Shown: positions 1 to 10,058 of the stretch, piece after piece
Layout of the letters: every line of letters starts with the position of its first letter
How positions within the stretch are numbered: position 1 is the first letter of the stretch
DNA from: Semisulcospira habei
Lineage: Eukaryota > Mollusca > Gastropoda > Semisulcospiridae
Direction of reading: 5' to 3'
DNA length: 64,000 bases
Assembly (NCBI GenBank): GCA_036245525.1
Contig: BTPG01000008.1
Location: 32,972,231-33,036,230, forward strand
Notes under the pieces: generated by a model
The model's input: only the letters and a program-made list of their open reading frames with translations
Database searches by the model: none
Told to the model about the DNA's origin: nothing
Made by a program: the position numbers and the translations under genes

Positions 1-116
1 CAAGAGGCATAGATCCTCATGAGGAGGAGATGCCACTTGGAGATGTTTGGAGTCTTGGAGAATCTATGCCTCTTGTTGAAACCACTCTGCATCCGTATTT
101 CTTGGACGGCTGTGGT
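1..116 (+). mobile_element. Family A palindromic MITE, left part, cut by window edge
   Basis: Begins inside the A hairpin (CAAGAGGCATAGATCCTCAT) and continues with the right-arm sequence CCTCTTGTTGAAACCACTCT and then TTCTTGGACGGCTGTGGTTC, matching the intact copy at 3776-3988. The 44-bp array starts where that arm should continue, so the array lies inside this element. No right end was recognised after the array. Confidence 0.75.
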
Positions 117-1882
117 TCTGTTGTGCACACTGGTCATAAGCCCGTTTTTTGTTGGGAGTGGCTGTTGTGCACACTGGTCATAAGCCCGTTTTTTGTTGGG
201 AGTGGCTGTTGTGCACACTGGTCATAAGCCCGTTTTTTGTTGGGAGTGGCTGTTGTGCACACTGGTCATAAGCCCGTTTTTTGTTGGGAGTGGCTGTTGT
301 GCACACTGGTCATAAGCCCGTTTTTTGTTGGGAGTGGCTGTTGTGCACACTGGTCATAAGCCCGTTTTTTGTTGAGAGTGGCTGTTGTGCACACTGGTCA
401 TAAGCCCGTTTTTTGTTGGGAGTGGCTGTTGTGCACACTGGTCATAAGCCCGTTTTTTGTTGAGAGTGGCTGTTGTGCACACTGGTCATAAGCCCGTTTT
501 TTGTTGGGAGTGGCTGTTGTGCACACTGGTCATAAGCCCGTTTTTTGTTGGGAGTGGCTGTTGTGCACACTGGTCATAAGCCCGTTTTTTGTTGGGAGTG
601 GCTGTTGTGCACACTGGTCATAAGCCCGTTTTTTGTTGAGAGTGGCTGGTGTGCACACTGGTCATAAGCCCGTTTTTTGTTGAGAGTGGCTGGTGTGCAC
701 ACTGGTCATAAGCCCGTTTTTTGTTGGGAGTGGCTGGTGTGCACACTGGTCATAAGCCCGTTTTTTGTTGAGAGTGGCTGTTGTGCACACTGGTCATAAG
801 CCCGTTTTTTGTTGAGAGTGGCTGTTGTGCACACTGGTCATAAGCCCGTTTTTTGTTGAGAGTGGCTGTTGTGCACACTGGTCATAAGCCCGTTTTTTGT
901 TGGGAGTGGCTGTTGTGCACACTGGTCATAAGCCCGTTTTTTGTTGAGAGTGGCTGGTGTGCACACTGGTCATAAGCCCGTTTTTTGTTGAGAGTGGCTG
1001 GTGTGCACACTGGTCATAAGCCCGTTTTTTGTTGAGAGTGGCTGGTGTGCACACTGGTCATAAGCCCGTTTTTTGTTGAGAGTGGCTGGTGTGCACACTG
1101 GTCATAAGCCCGTTTTTTGTTGAGAGTGGCTGTTGTGCACACTGGTCATAAGCCCGTTTTTTGTTGAGAGTGGCTGTTGTGCACACTGGTCATAAGCCCG
1201 TTTTTTGTTGAGAGTGGCTGTTGTGCACACTGGTCATAAGCCCGTTTTTTGTTGAGAGTGGCTGTTGTGCACACTGGTCATAAGCCCGTTTTTTGTTGGG
1301 AGTGGCTGGTGTGCACACTGGTCATAAGCCCGTTTTTTGTTGAGAGTGGCTGTTGTGCACACTGGTCATAAGCCCGTTTTTTGTTGAGAGTGGCTGGTGT
1401 GCACACTGGTCATAAGCCCGTTTTTTGTTGAGAGTGGCTGGTGTGCACACTGGTCATAAGCCCGTTTTTTGTTGAGAGTGGCTGTTGTGCACACTGGTCA
1501 TAAGCCCGTTTTTTGTTGGGAGTGGCTGTTGTGCACACTGGTCATAAGCCCGTTTTTTGTTGGGAGTGGCTGTTGTGCACACTGGTCATAAGCCCGTTTT
1601 TTGTTGGGAGTGGCTGTTGTGCACACTGGTCATAAGCCCGTTTTTTGTTGGGAGTGGCTGTTGTGCACACTGGTCATAAGCCCGTTTTTTGTTGGGAGTG
1701 GCTGTTGTGCACACTGGTCATAAGCCCGTTTTTTGTTGAGAGTGGCTGTTGTGCACACTGGTCATAAGCCCGTTTTTTGTTGGGAGTGGCTGTTGTGCAC
1801 ACTGGTCATAAGCCCGTTTTTTGTTGGGAGTGGCTGTTGTGCACACTGGTCATAAGCCCGTTTTTTGTTGGGAGTGGCTGGT
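117..1882. repeat. 44-bp minisatellite, about 40 copies
   Basis: The word GTGCACACTGGTCATAAGCC recurs exactly every 44 bp from 123 to 1839 (39 intervals), with no length change between units. Units differ only at two places: GGGAG or GAGAG, and CTGTT or CTGGT. The near identity indicates recent amplification or homogenisation. It is not a CRISPR array because the whole unit is repeated and there are no unique spacers. It starts inside the arm of a family A element. Confidence 0.95.
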
Positions 1883-1961
1883 TGCGAACGAAACCTCACC
1901 TGTGTCGCCCTCTGCACGATCAGCTGAGGTTTTGAGGTTTCTGCGTTGTAAGCCGATCTTC

Positions 1962-2015
<54 letters not shown>

Positions 2016-2384
2016 CGGTTATCATATAGACGCTTTTTCCCAATTCTGCGAATCGGCTCAAAGCGCCGACAACTGCACCCAACACGCACGCTCACGTGAC
2101 ACACACACATTCACTGGAAGACAAACACAGTACAAGACAAACACAGGACATTCACGTGGTGCGAAGGGTCAGTTCAGCTACTGAGGTTTCGGAAATTTTG
2201 ATCGCCTGTATTTGAAATTTATAAAGTGTCCTGAAACCGGTACACAGAAGTGAAGACACGGTGTTTAAAATTCTTTCGCTGAGCCTCTCTGTACACTGTC
2301 AATTGACGGCCCAGTTTCTTATCGATGTGGGCAAACCACACAGTCCGTGAAATCTTCGTTCAACGCCGTAGAGCTCCCTCCAGC
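1883..2384. other. Unassigned stretch with an (AAT)n microsatellite
   Basis: Contains a clean (TAA)n tract of about 50 bp at 1965-2014. The rest shows no open frame, RNA gene or recognised repeat. Open frames reported here are poly-isoleucine or poly-tyrosine readings of the microsatellite. Confidence 0.7.
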
Positions 2385-2540
2385 AGTGCGAGGAACATGG
2401 ATGCAAAATGATGTCTGCAAGAGGAATAGATCTTCATGAGCCGCCGCAGTCGCTGGGGCTCATGAGGATCTATACCTCTTGCATTTAATTTTTTTGTTGT
2501 TTTTTTTTTTCTCGATAGTCAATGGTCAACCCTTGTATTC
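2385..2540 (-). mobile_element. Family A MITE, decayed, reversed
   Basis: Hairpin at 2417-2482 (GCAAGAGGAATAGATCTTCA paired with GGATCTATACCTCTTGC). The preceding AGGAACATGGATGC matches the arm seen on the left of reversed A copies. Terminal TTAA ends are not recognisable. Confidence 0.65.
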
Positions 2541-2589
2541 TGATCTGACCGACCCTCGCCGAAGATCCTGGGGCCAGGTGTATGAGGAG

Positions 2590-2651
2590 CTTAATCCTGC
2601 ACCAGCCGCTATAGCGCAGCACCTTGTTTAGTGGCTGGCGCAGGACTAAGC
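2590..2651. repeat. Imperfect hairpin
   Basis: TTAATCCTGCACCAGCCGCT at 2591 pairs with TAGTGGCTGGCGCAGGACTA at 2631 with about three mismatches and a short loop. No second copy was seen in the window. Origin unknown. Confidence 0.6.
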
Positions 2652-2799
2652 CCACTCATTCAACTGAACCCAGGTTTTCTTAAACTCCTTCTGATGAAAG
2701 AACAATTTTGTAACGAAGCACACTTTACGAGTATTCGGCAAAAAATTTGTATGGTAATAAAGCTGAGGTAGAAATGGACTTCCGCACATTTCACTCCTT

Positions 2800-2867
2800 C
2801 TGACTGATACCGCTCGGCGAAAAAGACACGTAATTATGTGTCTTTTTCACCGAATGGTATCGTCAGT
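2800..2867. repeat. Imperfect hairpin, 29-nt arms
   Basis: CTGACTGATACCGCTCGGCG... pairs with ...CACCGAATGGTATCGTCAG; the centre is GAAAAAGACAC paired with GTGTCTTTTTC around an 8-nt loop. Probably another short palindromic element with one copy in the window. Confidence 0.65.
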
Positions 2868-3046
2868 TGCAGCAAAAATTTCAGGTTTTATCTATGACAG
2901 GCCCTGATCAGCCTCGGGTTTTACACGTCATGGCTCGATGCCATCATATCGGATGTTTACACATTCATGTCATACTCTGCTCCATCAATGCATTTAGCAC
3001 CGGCACTTCTGGCACTCAGGGAATCTAGTAAGGACGAATCAGCTGA

Positions 3047-3190
3047 TGGATTTAAAAAAATTTATTTATATTTATTTATTTCTTCTTCTTATTTTATTTT
3101 ATTTATTTTTTATTTTATTTATTTATTCTTTTATTTTTTATTTATTTATTTATTTATTTTTATTTTTATTTTTATTTTTTTATTTTTTTT
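3047..3190. repeat. T-rich (TTTAT)n low-complexity tract
   Basis: A run of TTTATTTAT-type repeats followed by a G run. Overlapping open frames are low-complexity artefacts. Confidence 0.85.
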
Positions 3191-3293
3191 TGGGGGGGTC
3201 GAGTTGGAAAGGTGGGGGAGGGGGGAGGAGGGTTACGAGAGATGCTTGTTGTTATGCGATTAGTTTAGCATCTGCTCATGCTATGAACTGTGG

Positions 3294-3299
3294 CGCGCG

Positions 3300-3354
<55 letters not shown>

Positions 3355-3398
3355 GCACGCACGCAGCACGCACACACACACACACACACACACATACA

Positions 3399-3439
<41 letters not shown>

Positions 3440-3454
3440 GCACGCACGCAAGCA
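3294..3454. repeat. (CG)n/(CA)n compound microsatellite
   Basis: GCGCGCGCGC leads into long (CA)n runs interrupted by GCACGCACGC blocks. No coding potential. Confidence 0.95.
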
Positions 3455-3775
3455 CCCACACATGATGGAAGACGCAACCAAATCAAGTCAGCTTAGGCCG
3501 TCTCCGTATTTGGTGCCAGCGAGAGGTACACAGATATTCATGAACCTTCCGCATCCTGGATTTTGAGGATAGGTGATATTTGCGGCAGAGCACATCTCTG
3601 AATTTTACATCATATCACTCCATATTTTTTCCCTCGAGCCATTTATTCATGAAACCAATGTGCGGACACGCGGCCCACTTTGTGTTCAAGATTTGCAGCA
3701 TTTGTTTTATTTGCCTGTAATCCGCACATGAAATCCTGCCTCATGTTTCCAAAGGTGTTCTTCATTTGCCGCCTC

Positions 3776-3988
3776 TTAACCCCGTCGACTGCCGAGAAAA
3801 ACACTATCCAACTGCAAGAGACACAGATCCTCATGAGCCCCCGCAGTTGCGGGGGCTCATGAGGATCTATGCCTCTTGTTGAAACCACTCTGCATCCGTG
3901 TTTCTTGGACGGCTGGGGTTCTGTTGTGCTGAATTACAAAAAAAAAAGTTCAGAAACAATCTGCGCACACTGGCAGTGAAGAGGTTAA
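3776..3988 (+). mobile_element. Family A MITE, full length, 213 bp
   Basis: Reference-quality copy. The left end TTAACCCCGTCGACTGCCGA (3776) pairs with the right end GGCAGTGAAGAGGTTAA (to 3988). The central hairpin at 3815-3878 has near-perfect arms through GATCCTCATGAGCCCCCGCA. The two arms between hairpin and ends are different in sequence, which fixes orientation. There is no open frame, so it is non-autonomous. TTAA ends and a CCCC start fit a piggyBac-like non-autonomous element (inference). It shares its right TTAA with the next B element. Confidence 0.88.
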
Positions 3989-4182
3989 CACGCGGCAAGT
4001 CTGCCCCGGCGCACTACAGCATGAGATGGATCGACCATGTTAATTCAAGGGTGGTGCCAGAGTAGCTTGGTGTCGTCAGGCGCCAATCTAATCTGGCCCC
4101 TACCTTTGAATTTCTGGTAATGTAGTTGTTCAGTGGCATCTCTGAAATTTGGGAAATGCGGCCTTGGGGTTAAGTGGGTTAA
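3985..4182 (+). mobile_element. Family B MITE, hairpin partly decayed
   Basis: Starts at the TTAA that ends the preceding A copy and ends GGTTAAGTGGGTTAA. The hairpin around GGTGGTGCCAGAGTAGCTTGG is imperfect on its right arm. Right-side sequence AAATTTGGGAAATGCGGCCT matches the copy at 28256. Confidence 0.75.
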
Positions 4183-4336
4183 AATGCAATCCCTTTTTTG
4201 GCTTGAGACGATCTTCTTTATTTCTTGCTTTTTTTTTTTTTTTTCTTGTTCAGGACATCATCGTTTCATTAGTTGAGCCTGTAGTCATTAACGCAGTGGC
4301 AGATACATTAAATATAAATGCCGTGAATGCATTGGG

Positions 4337-4552
4337 TTAACTCGTTCAGCCCCGACGCACCACAGCAAGACATGGATCGAGCATGACAGTTCAAGGGTGG
4401 TGTCAGCATAGCTTGGCGCCCATAGGCGCCAAGCTATGCTGGCACCACCCTTGAACTATCATGCTCGATCTGTCTATGGAAGTGTAATACAGTCCTTCAG
4501 AGGGCAACTTCAAAATTTGGGGATTTCGGTCCTGGGGTAGAATGTGATCAAC
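4337..4552 (+). mobile_element. Family B MITE, near full length
   Basis: Left end TTAACTCGTTCAGCCCCGAC. The hairpin has about 40-nt arms around AGCTTGGCGCCCATAGGCGC and is almost perfect. The right end GGGGTAGAATGTGATCAA has a mutated TTAA. Confidence 0.85.
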
Positions 4553-4629
4553 CTTGGATTGTCACATGGATTTTTCGCAGTGTCACAGAATGTGACTGCT
4601 TCATTAGTCTGGGAGGTCAAGCGGTTCCT

Positions 4630-4701
4630 TCACACTGGTTCTCTCCCTTCATTCGCTACCCGCTGATCAGCGGCAGGGAATCGATCGAGGCAGCCAGTGT
4701 G
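4630..4701. repeat. Palindrome family H
   Basis: CACACTGGTTCTCTCCCTTC ... CGAGGCAGCCAGTGTG, an imperfect palindrome with TGATCA at the centre. Related copies lie at 12399, 18789, 20206, 40905 and 52653. No TTAA ends are visible. Confidence 0.7.
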
Positions 4702-4864
4702 GAAATCATTGTCTGTACTATCTCTTTGTCTTTGAGATTTTCTGTTGACGAAGTCAGCGTTTATGCTGAAACGTAAAAGGAGTTATAAAACTCGGCATTT
4801 GTGCAAGGGAAAACTTGTCAGCGAAACGAACGTCGTTGACGTAACATTGTCGTTAGATGATGAA

Positions 4865-4998
4865 TGATGACGGGTTACTGACGAGGAGGGGGTGGGGTGC
4901 GGGTTGAGGAGGGGTGGAGGAGGGGTGGAGGAGGGGTAAGTGTTGGAGGAAAGGAGGAGAGAGATAAAGGAAAGGTTGGGGGGAGGGGGGGGGGGGCT
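4865..4998. repeat. Purine-rich GGAGG tract
   Basis: GGAGGGGTGGAGGAGGGG-type simple sequence ending in a G run. G-quadruplex formation is conceivable; no gene is seen. Confidence 0.7.
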
Positions 4999-5265
4999 GA
5001 AGGCTGGTTTCATTTTCAAACCTGTTTTTCCAGACGAATATATCTTGCGGTGTTCAATATAAGACCTCAGACATTGATTTTTTTGTTTGCTCGCTTCACC
5101 AGTCATCTTGATGAAATCCTACCCGTGAACGCGTCAGCCCGTGACAAAGACAGGATTTACACCCCCAAATAAAACCCCCTTCCAGTCTCCAACACTGCGG
5201 CATATATCCTCACGACTCCCGGCAGGCTTTGCTTATGACGTGAAACGAGCATGCCCCCTGATCAC

Positions 5266-5339
5266 GTATGTGCCGGTCTGTGATGTTGGACCTTACGGCT
5301 GAAAGCCGTAAGGTCCAAAATCACAGACCGGCACATATA
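5266..5339. repeat. Palindrome family G
   Basis: GTGCCGGTCTGTGATGTTGG... centre GGCTGAAAGCC ... CACAGACCGGCAC. Arms of about 33 nt. Related copies at 20615, 24026, 27946, 28530, 46116 and 47015 share CTTACGGC..GCCGTAAG. Confidence 0.85.
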
Positions 5340-5647
5340 AACACCTTAACATTTTGGACAGCAGGAGGCGACGAAACTGAAGCAGGCATTTTCGGTTCCA
5401 GTGGGGATTAGCCCGTCTGACCAAAAAAAAAAAAAAAAAAAAGGTCGCCCCTATCGGTTTAATTGAATTACTTTGGGGCGTCTGGCGGTGTCTTGCGGTG
5501 CAATCATTGCCCAGACATGTCTTTTACGGTTATCTTTAAATGGCAGGGCGGATTTGTCTCGACAGCTGTGGAAATTGTTAATGCACTGACGCTGAAGTAC
5601 AAGTTCTTAATCCTAGAACTGCAAAGGTTGTGTTTTTTAAATCATTG

Positions 5648-5816
5648 TAAATTCAACGTCAAAGGTCCCCAACCGTCAAAGGAAGGTGGATATAAAAGTG
5701 GTTTAAGCAAGAGGCATAGATCCTTATGAGCCCCCGCAATTGCGAGGGTACATAATAATCTATTATACCTCTTGCTTTGTGGGTGGTGTTCAATCTTTCT
5801 CGGCAGTGAAGGAATT
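5648..5816 (-). mobile_element. Family A MITE, reversed, degenerate
   Basis: Left-arm words GTCCCCAACCGTCAAAGG and GGATATAAAAGTGG, a hairpin at 5709-5775 with a broken right arm, and an ending CGGCAGTGAAGG where the terminal GGTTAA is lost. Confidence 0.7.
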
Positions 5817-5883
5817 CGGTCGTATTCTGGGTGTAGGTCTATATTTGCTTGTCTACGCCAGATAGATCTGTGCCTGCACGGCG

Positions 5884-6096
5884 TTAAACCTTTTAGCCCC
5901 GGATCCCTACAGCAGGAGATCGCTTGACCATGATAATTCAAGGGTTGTGCCAGATTTGCTTGGTGCCTGAAGGCGCCAAGATACTCTGGCACTACCCTTG
6001 AATTGTCATGGCCAAGCCATCTCCTGCAACTGGTACATAGTCGTTATGCAACACCTCTAAAATTTGAGAAATGGGACCTTGGGGGTAAATTTTTTT
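5884..6096 (+). mobile_element. Family B MITE (subfamily with CTGAAGGCGCC loop)
   Basis: Starts TTAAACCTTTTAGCCCCGGA. The hairpin around GGTGCCTGAAGGCGCC is flanked by GGAGATCGCTTGACC and GGCCAAGCCATCTCC, so the arms exceed 60 nt with mismatches. The right end decays into a T run. Confidence 0.8.
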
Positions 6097-6172
6097 TTAA
6101 AGAGCCCTACTAACTAACTGCGTGTAAACTAACTGAAAGAACTATGTCGCATTCTTGATCTGTGCACTTAGA

Positions 6173-6346
6173 CATTGAATCGTCTGTGTTGGGTTACTTC
6201 GAGGGTTACATCGTGGTATTGAAGTCCGATGAAGATGATTATTAGACCGGCCGACGCGCCGAAGGCGCCGAGGTCTGATAATCAGCTTCAGCGGACTACA
6301 AACCAAGATGTAATCCGAGAAGTAACCCAACACAGACGGTTCAATG
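6173..6346. repeat. Long imperfect palindrome J, about 174 bp
   Basis: CATTGAATCGTCTGTGTTGG at the left pairs with CCAACACAGACGGTTCAATG at the right. The inner segment TTATTAGACC pairs with GGTCTGATAA around CGCGCCGAAGGCGCCG. No copy elsewhere in the window; ends are not TTAA. Confidence 0.8.
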
Positions 6347-7476
6347 CCAGTGTCGTTCGGTCTAAATTACGCACTATTTGAAGCCTCGAGTGTTTGTCCG
6401 ACGTCAGGAGTAAAACACCAAATATTTCTGACGTCAGGCTGTATTTTCTGGGAAATATACAAGGGACGCAACTCCTTGTGAATACTCACAAACCAGATAG
6501 GTGAGGCTAGCGCTGGTATAATTGTACACGAACCAAGGGGAATTACTCAGCGCTGGACAGACAAACAGTTAGATCCCCTGCCCCCGCCTATCAGGCACCA
6601 ATCGCCAGCCCACAGAAAAATACGCAGGTATAGAACCAGACGATCATCTACATCCCTTTTGTGAATAGGCTTCCATGCCCGGTCGCGCAAACGTGCTTGA
6701 TTTTTGCCGCTGGCTAAACGTTTACCAGCGGTGCTACTTCTAAGCAGCCAGTGACAATATCAGAATCTGTTTGAAGTGCGGACTTTATCACTGGGTTCAA
6801 GTGATAGAACTAAATTTTGAGTGCAGAACTGTGTGGCAAGCGACTGGATATACAGTAGGTCTGCTTTCGTACATGAAGCATGTATTGTTGGCATCTTTCT
6901 CCATCCAGTACTGAGCTCATACAAGCATTCAACAATGACTCGATCTTTTCAACAAAACCTAAAATGTCATAAATCTGTCACATTTTCTTTATTTCTCTTT
7001 CTCTCTTACTGAACAAGTGGCAACAGTCTGCTTTCTCAGGCTAAACAACATACGTGTTGACATGGAGCGAAATGGAAAGTTTCGAGCTGTCTCAGTTCAG
7101 AGTTTGAATTGCGACACATTTGTGTAACACGTGTGTAGTGTGCCCACAGCTTGAGTCATGCCGAAATAAGGTATATTTCCTTTTATTTCCCTATCGTCTA
7201 CCACCATTAATATTTTGATCTTTGTGTTTTCCGGTTATTTATGATGTAAGGTGCCAGACAGCCCTGATCAAAGCGTTCAGACGAAAGACCTATAGGACAG
7301 ATCCGGGCGCGGTACTAGAATTGCGAATTGGCCAGCTGATTAAAAATTACAGGTACGGCAATGGTTCTAGGAGATAGGCATTGGGGCATTGAACCCCCTG
7401 CGATTTTTAGATACTGACCAATCACAGTGTCAGAAAATGAAATGACTGGACGACAATGATAATTATGTCTTTTCAG
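6347..7476. other. Unassigned 1.1-kb stretch
   Basis: No coding region, RNA gene or recognised repeat. Base composition is ordinary compared with the flanks. It could hold host regulatory or intronic DNA, but nothing supports a specific call. Confidence 0.6.
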
Positions 7477-7765
7477 GCTTGATGAAATACAATACAATAC
7501 AATACTTTACCATATCATACCATACCATACCAAGCCTTAACCCAATGCGCAAAAGGCCATCGGGCGAACGTCGGGACCATACCATACCATACCATACCAT
7601 ACCATACCATACCATACCATACCATACCATACCATACCATACCATACCTTACCATACCTTACCATACAATCCCGTACCATACTATACCATATCATACCAT
7701 TACAATGCAATGCTTTGCCATACCATCACGCTATACTGTACCATAGCAAACCGTACACTGTAGTG
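7477..7765. repeat. (CATAC)n pentanucleotide microsatellite
   Basis: ACCAT/CATAC repeats with degenerate flanks. It is split at 7540-7580 by a short piece of palindrome family I (GCGCAAAAGGCCATCGGGC), which suggests an insertion into the array. Confidence 0.9.
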
Positions 7766-8168
7766 TAGGGTTACGCAATGCGGTGCTATACGATTCAAAA
7801 CAATACAATACAACACAACACAACACACAATACATACAAACATTGTATTCTTCCAACTCTGTTCATTTTACTAGAATTTCACGACGATCAATCACTAGAT
7901 TACATCCATTTATTCAAAACGATCGTGACAGAGTGCAGGTGGTTTCTCAATGTTCATTTAGCGCATTGACGCATGTAGTCACTGTACGTCGTATGACACT
8001 TGTACTCCACATAACGCTGCGTGGTGATGTACTGGTTCCTCTCTGCTATCGGGCATGTCTCGGATTTAGAAAACACGCTTATCGAACCACGCACAGTCTC
8101 GTCACGTTTAGAGTCGTGAACTGGAATTTTGCGCGTCATAATTTTGTGAACGATAATTAATATCAAAC
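7766..8168. other. Unassigned stretch
   Basis: Begins with ACAATACAAC-type simple sequence at 7799-7835. Beyond that no feature was recognised. A 125-codon open frame at 7783-8160 has no recognisable protein character. Confidence 0.55.
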
Positions 8169-8418
8169 TTAACCCCTTCACGGCCTAGAATAAGATTGAA
8201 CATCGCCCAACTGCAAGAGGTATAGATCCTAACAGTGGTTTCAGCAAGAGGCATAGATCCTCATGAGCCCCCGCAATCGCGGGGGCTCATGAGGATCTAT
8301 GCCTCTTGCTGAAACCACACTGCGCCCATGTTCATTTGACGACTGGGGATCTTTGACGCTGAATGTTTGCAACGGTGTCAAAAACGCAATCTGCGTCCAC
8401 TGACAGTAAAGGGGTTAA
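8169..8418 (+). mobile_element. Family A MITE with extended hairpin, 250 bp
   Basis: TTAACCCCTTCACGGCC at left, GACAGTAAAGGGGTTAA at right. The left hairpin arm occurs twice: GCAAGAGGTATAGATCC, then AGTGGTTTCAGCAAGAGGCA. The second copy is the reverse complement of the right arm and its outer flank, lengthening the palindrome by about 18 nt. This looks like arm-to-arm copying during replication. Confidence 0.85.
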
Positions 8419-8492
8419 CTGTGAGGGCTCGTGAGGATCTTTGCGGCCCCGGGGGGTGTTGTCCTTCACGTCCCGACGGTGAAGGGGCTAAC
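8419..8492 (+). mobile_element. Family A terminal remnant
   Basis: AGGGCTCGTGAGGATCTTTG followed by GACGGTGAAGGGGCTAAC. A degraded half-element abutting the intact copy. Confidence 0.55.
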
Positions 8493-8595
8493 AATTCCCT
8501 TTTTATACGTCACGCAATCTCGTCACGTCTGCGAGGCATGAGCTGGAATTTCACACACAATTATTCGCAATTAAGTTCTGGAATTTAACACCATA

Positions 8596-8640
8596 TTAGT
8601 TTTGTATTGGGGAGGGGGTGGTGGTGGGGGGGGGGGGGTA
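8596..8640. repeat. G-rich tract
   Basis: GGGGAGGGGGTGGTGGTGGG followed by a G run; a similar G run lies at 8827-8843. Simple sequence. Confidence 0.8.
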
Positions 8641-8897
8641 TTACCGCCCCACATTTCGCGCCAGGCTTATGTGGAACCGCGTGAACTCAGACCCCCAAAA
8701 AAACTGCACATTGTGTGAGAATTAATATGGTCCAAGGCAAGGAACCCGCACATAATCCGCTTTTTATCGACATATCTTTGCTTTCATTGCGAGAAATAGT
8801 TGTATACGCTGTTGTAATACTGCGGCTGGGGGGGGGGGGGGGGTTAGTTAACGTGGTATTGGTGGCCGAGTCTGAGGCTGCAGGGAATTGAAAGCTG

Positions 8898-8967
8898 CCA
8901 TCAAGAGGCGTAGATTTTCATGAGCCCGCTGCGGCTGCAAGGGCTCATGAAGCTCTATGCCTTGTGC
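8898..8967. mobile_element. Family A hairpin core only
   Basis: CAAGAGGCGTAGATTTTCAT paired with CATGAAGCTCTATGCCTTGT around CTGCGGCTGCAAGG. No terminal TTAA arms can be found on either side. Confidence 0.65.
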
Positions 8968-9112
8968 AGACGGAAGTGAACGGTTTCTGAACTGACTAGG
9001 TCTGAATAGAGATACACCCCACGGAGACAACTTGGCCCATTTATTTCTGTTTAAAACCTTAGTCTGATCGCCTGAAGGTTTCGCGACCAAGGATGTATAT
9101 AGGTGGATTCAG

Positions 9113-9176
9113 CAAGAGGCATTCTCATGCGCCCCCGCACCTGCGGGGCGCATGAGGATCTATGCATCTTGCAGAT
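9113..9176. mobile_element. Family A hairpin core only
   Basis: GCAAGAGGCATTCTCATGCG / CGCATGAGGATCTATGCATC; a deletion in the left arm makes the stem uneven. No outer arms. Confidence 0.7.
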
Positions 9177-9864
9177 GGTAGCTCCGCTGCAGGGAGTCTC
9201 GCGTAATATAGTATATAGAGTATCGATCATTTTCGCATTACGCTGAAGTTTTCTAAAGTTTTATTGAAATGGAGAGAATAACGTTTTCAGCCGGAGAGGG
9301 GGAAAAGTTCGAACTTTTTCTCTACAGGGATTGACAGCAGGAATATATTATGTACTGCTAGCTTTTATTCGCTTGTCAGACAGGTGTTTTACAGGGTAGA
9401 ATTTCTCTGTATCGATGTTGTACGCATGTAATTTCTTAACTAACAAATGTGTGGCTCAAAGAAAAAGGAAATAAAGATTATCGCAGTCCGAATATGTTAT
9501 TGCAGGCTTCTTTCACAAGGCGGTGATAAACATCTCCTGCAGGTTCAGGTTTCGTAAGAAAATGGAATAAGATCAAAAGGGGAAACCGGGCCAAAATTTC
9601 AACCTACCAGGTTGCATGAGAGCACAATCGATCTTCACTGCTAGGTTTCATTTGCTTGTCAGGCAGGTGTTTTACAATTTCAGTTTCATGATTCAAATTT
9701 CCTCAAGTCCACCTGCCTTTCGCGGGACGATTATTCCCGTTAAAAACAAATATTATTGCGGGGTGACTTGAAACCCGTGACGCCTGTTTTCTTCCTTGTA
9801 CATTTTGCGCTTGCCAAGATTAGTAAAGAGATCATGAATAATGCCGATATTTAAAAGATGGTTA
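9177..9864. other. Unassigned stretch with a short direct repeat
   Basis: CGCTTGTCAGACAGGTGTTT (9371) recurs as TGCTTGTCAGGCAGGTGTTT (9652), each preceded by ACTGCTAG. Otherwise no feature recognised. Confidence 0.5.
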
Positions 9865-9980
9865 GCCAACTCGTTCAAGGCGCTCCGCATCAATAGCTGC
9901 GGAAGTGTCGTAAAGCGTTGCCGCCGGCAACGCCATACGACACTTTCGCAGCTATTGATGCGGAGCGCCTTGAATGGCGG
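9865..9980. mobile_element. Family E palindromic MITE, about 115 bp
   Basis: CTCGTTCAAGGCGCTCCGCA at left pairs with GCGGAGCGCCTTGAATGGCG at right, through CAATAGCTGCGGAAGTGTCG, with GCCGCCGGCAACGC at the centre. A second copy is at 27425-27542. The ends resemble the TTAACTCATTC ends of families B and D but are mutated. Confidence 0.82.
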
Positions 9981-10058
9981 TAGCTTCTTTTCTTTTTTTT
10001 TGTCGAGACGATTTCGCCTCGTCCTCGTTGACATTTCACTCAAGTTTCAGTTTCACGA

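Noticed and set aside
117..1882. CRISPR array
   Set aside because: The entire 44-bp unit repeats with no unique spacers, and the context is eukaryotic transposon DNA.
2800..2867. Bacterial-type terminator or riboswitch
   Set aside because: The hairpin lacks a following T run and the window shows no bacterial gene organisation.
3046..3496. His/Thr-rich and Cys/Val-rich frames, also at 41464-41911, 44164-44723 and 61712-61982
   Set aside because: Translations of CA/TG/GA microsatellites.
4740..4785. Hammerhead ribozyme candidate (GACGAAGTCAGC...GCTGAAACG)
   Set aside because: The order resembles a hammerhead core, but the required CUGANGA block is not present and the stem overlaps the GAAA position.
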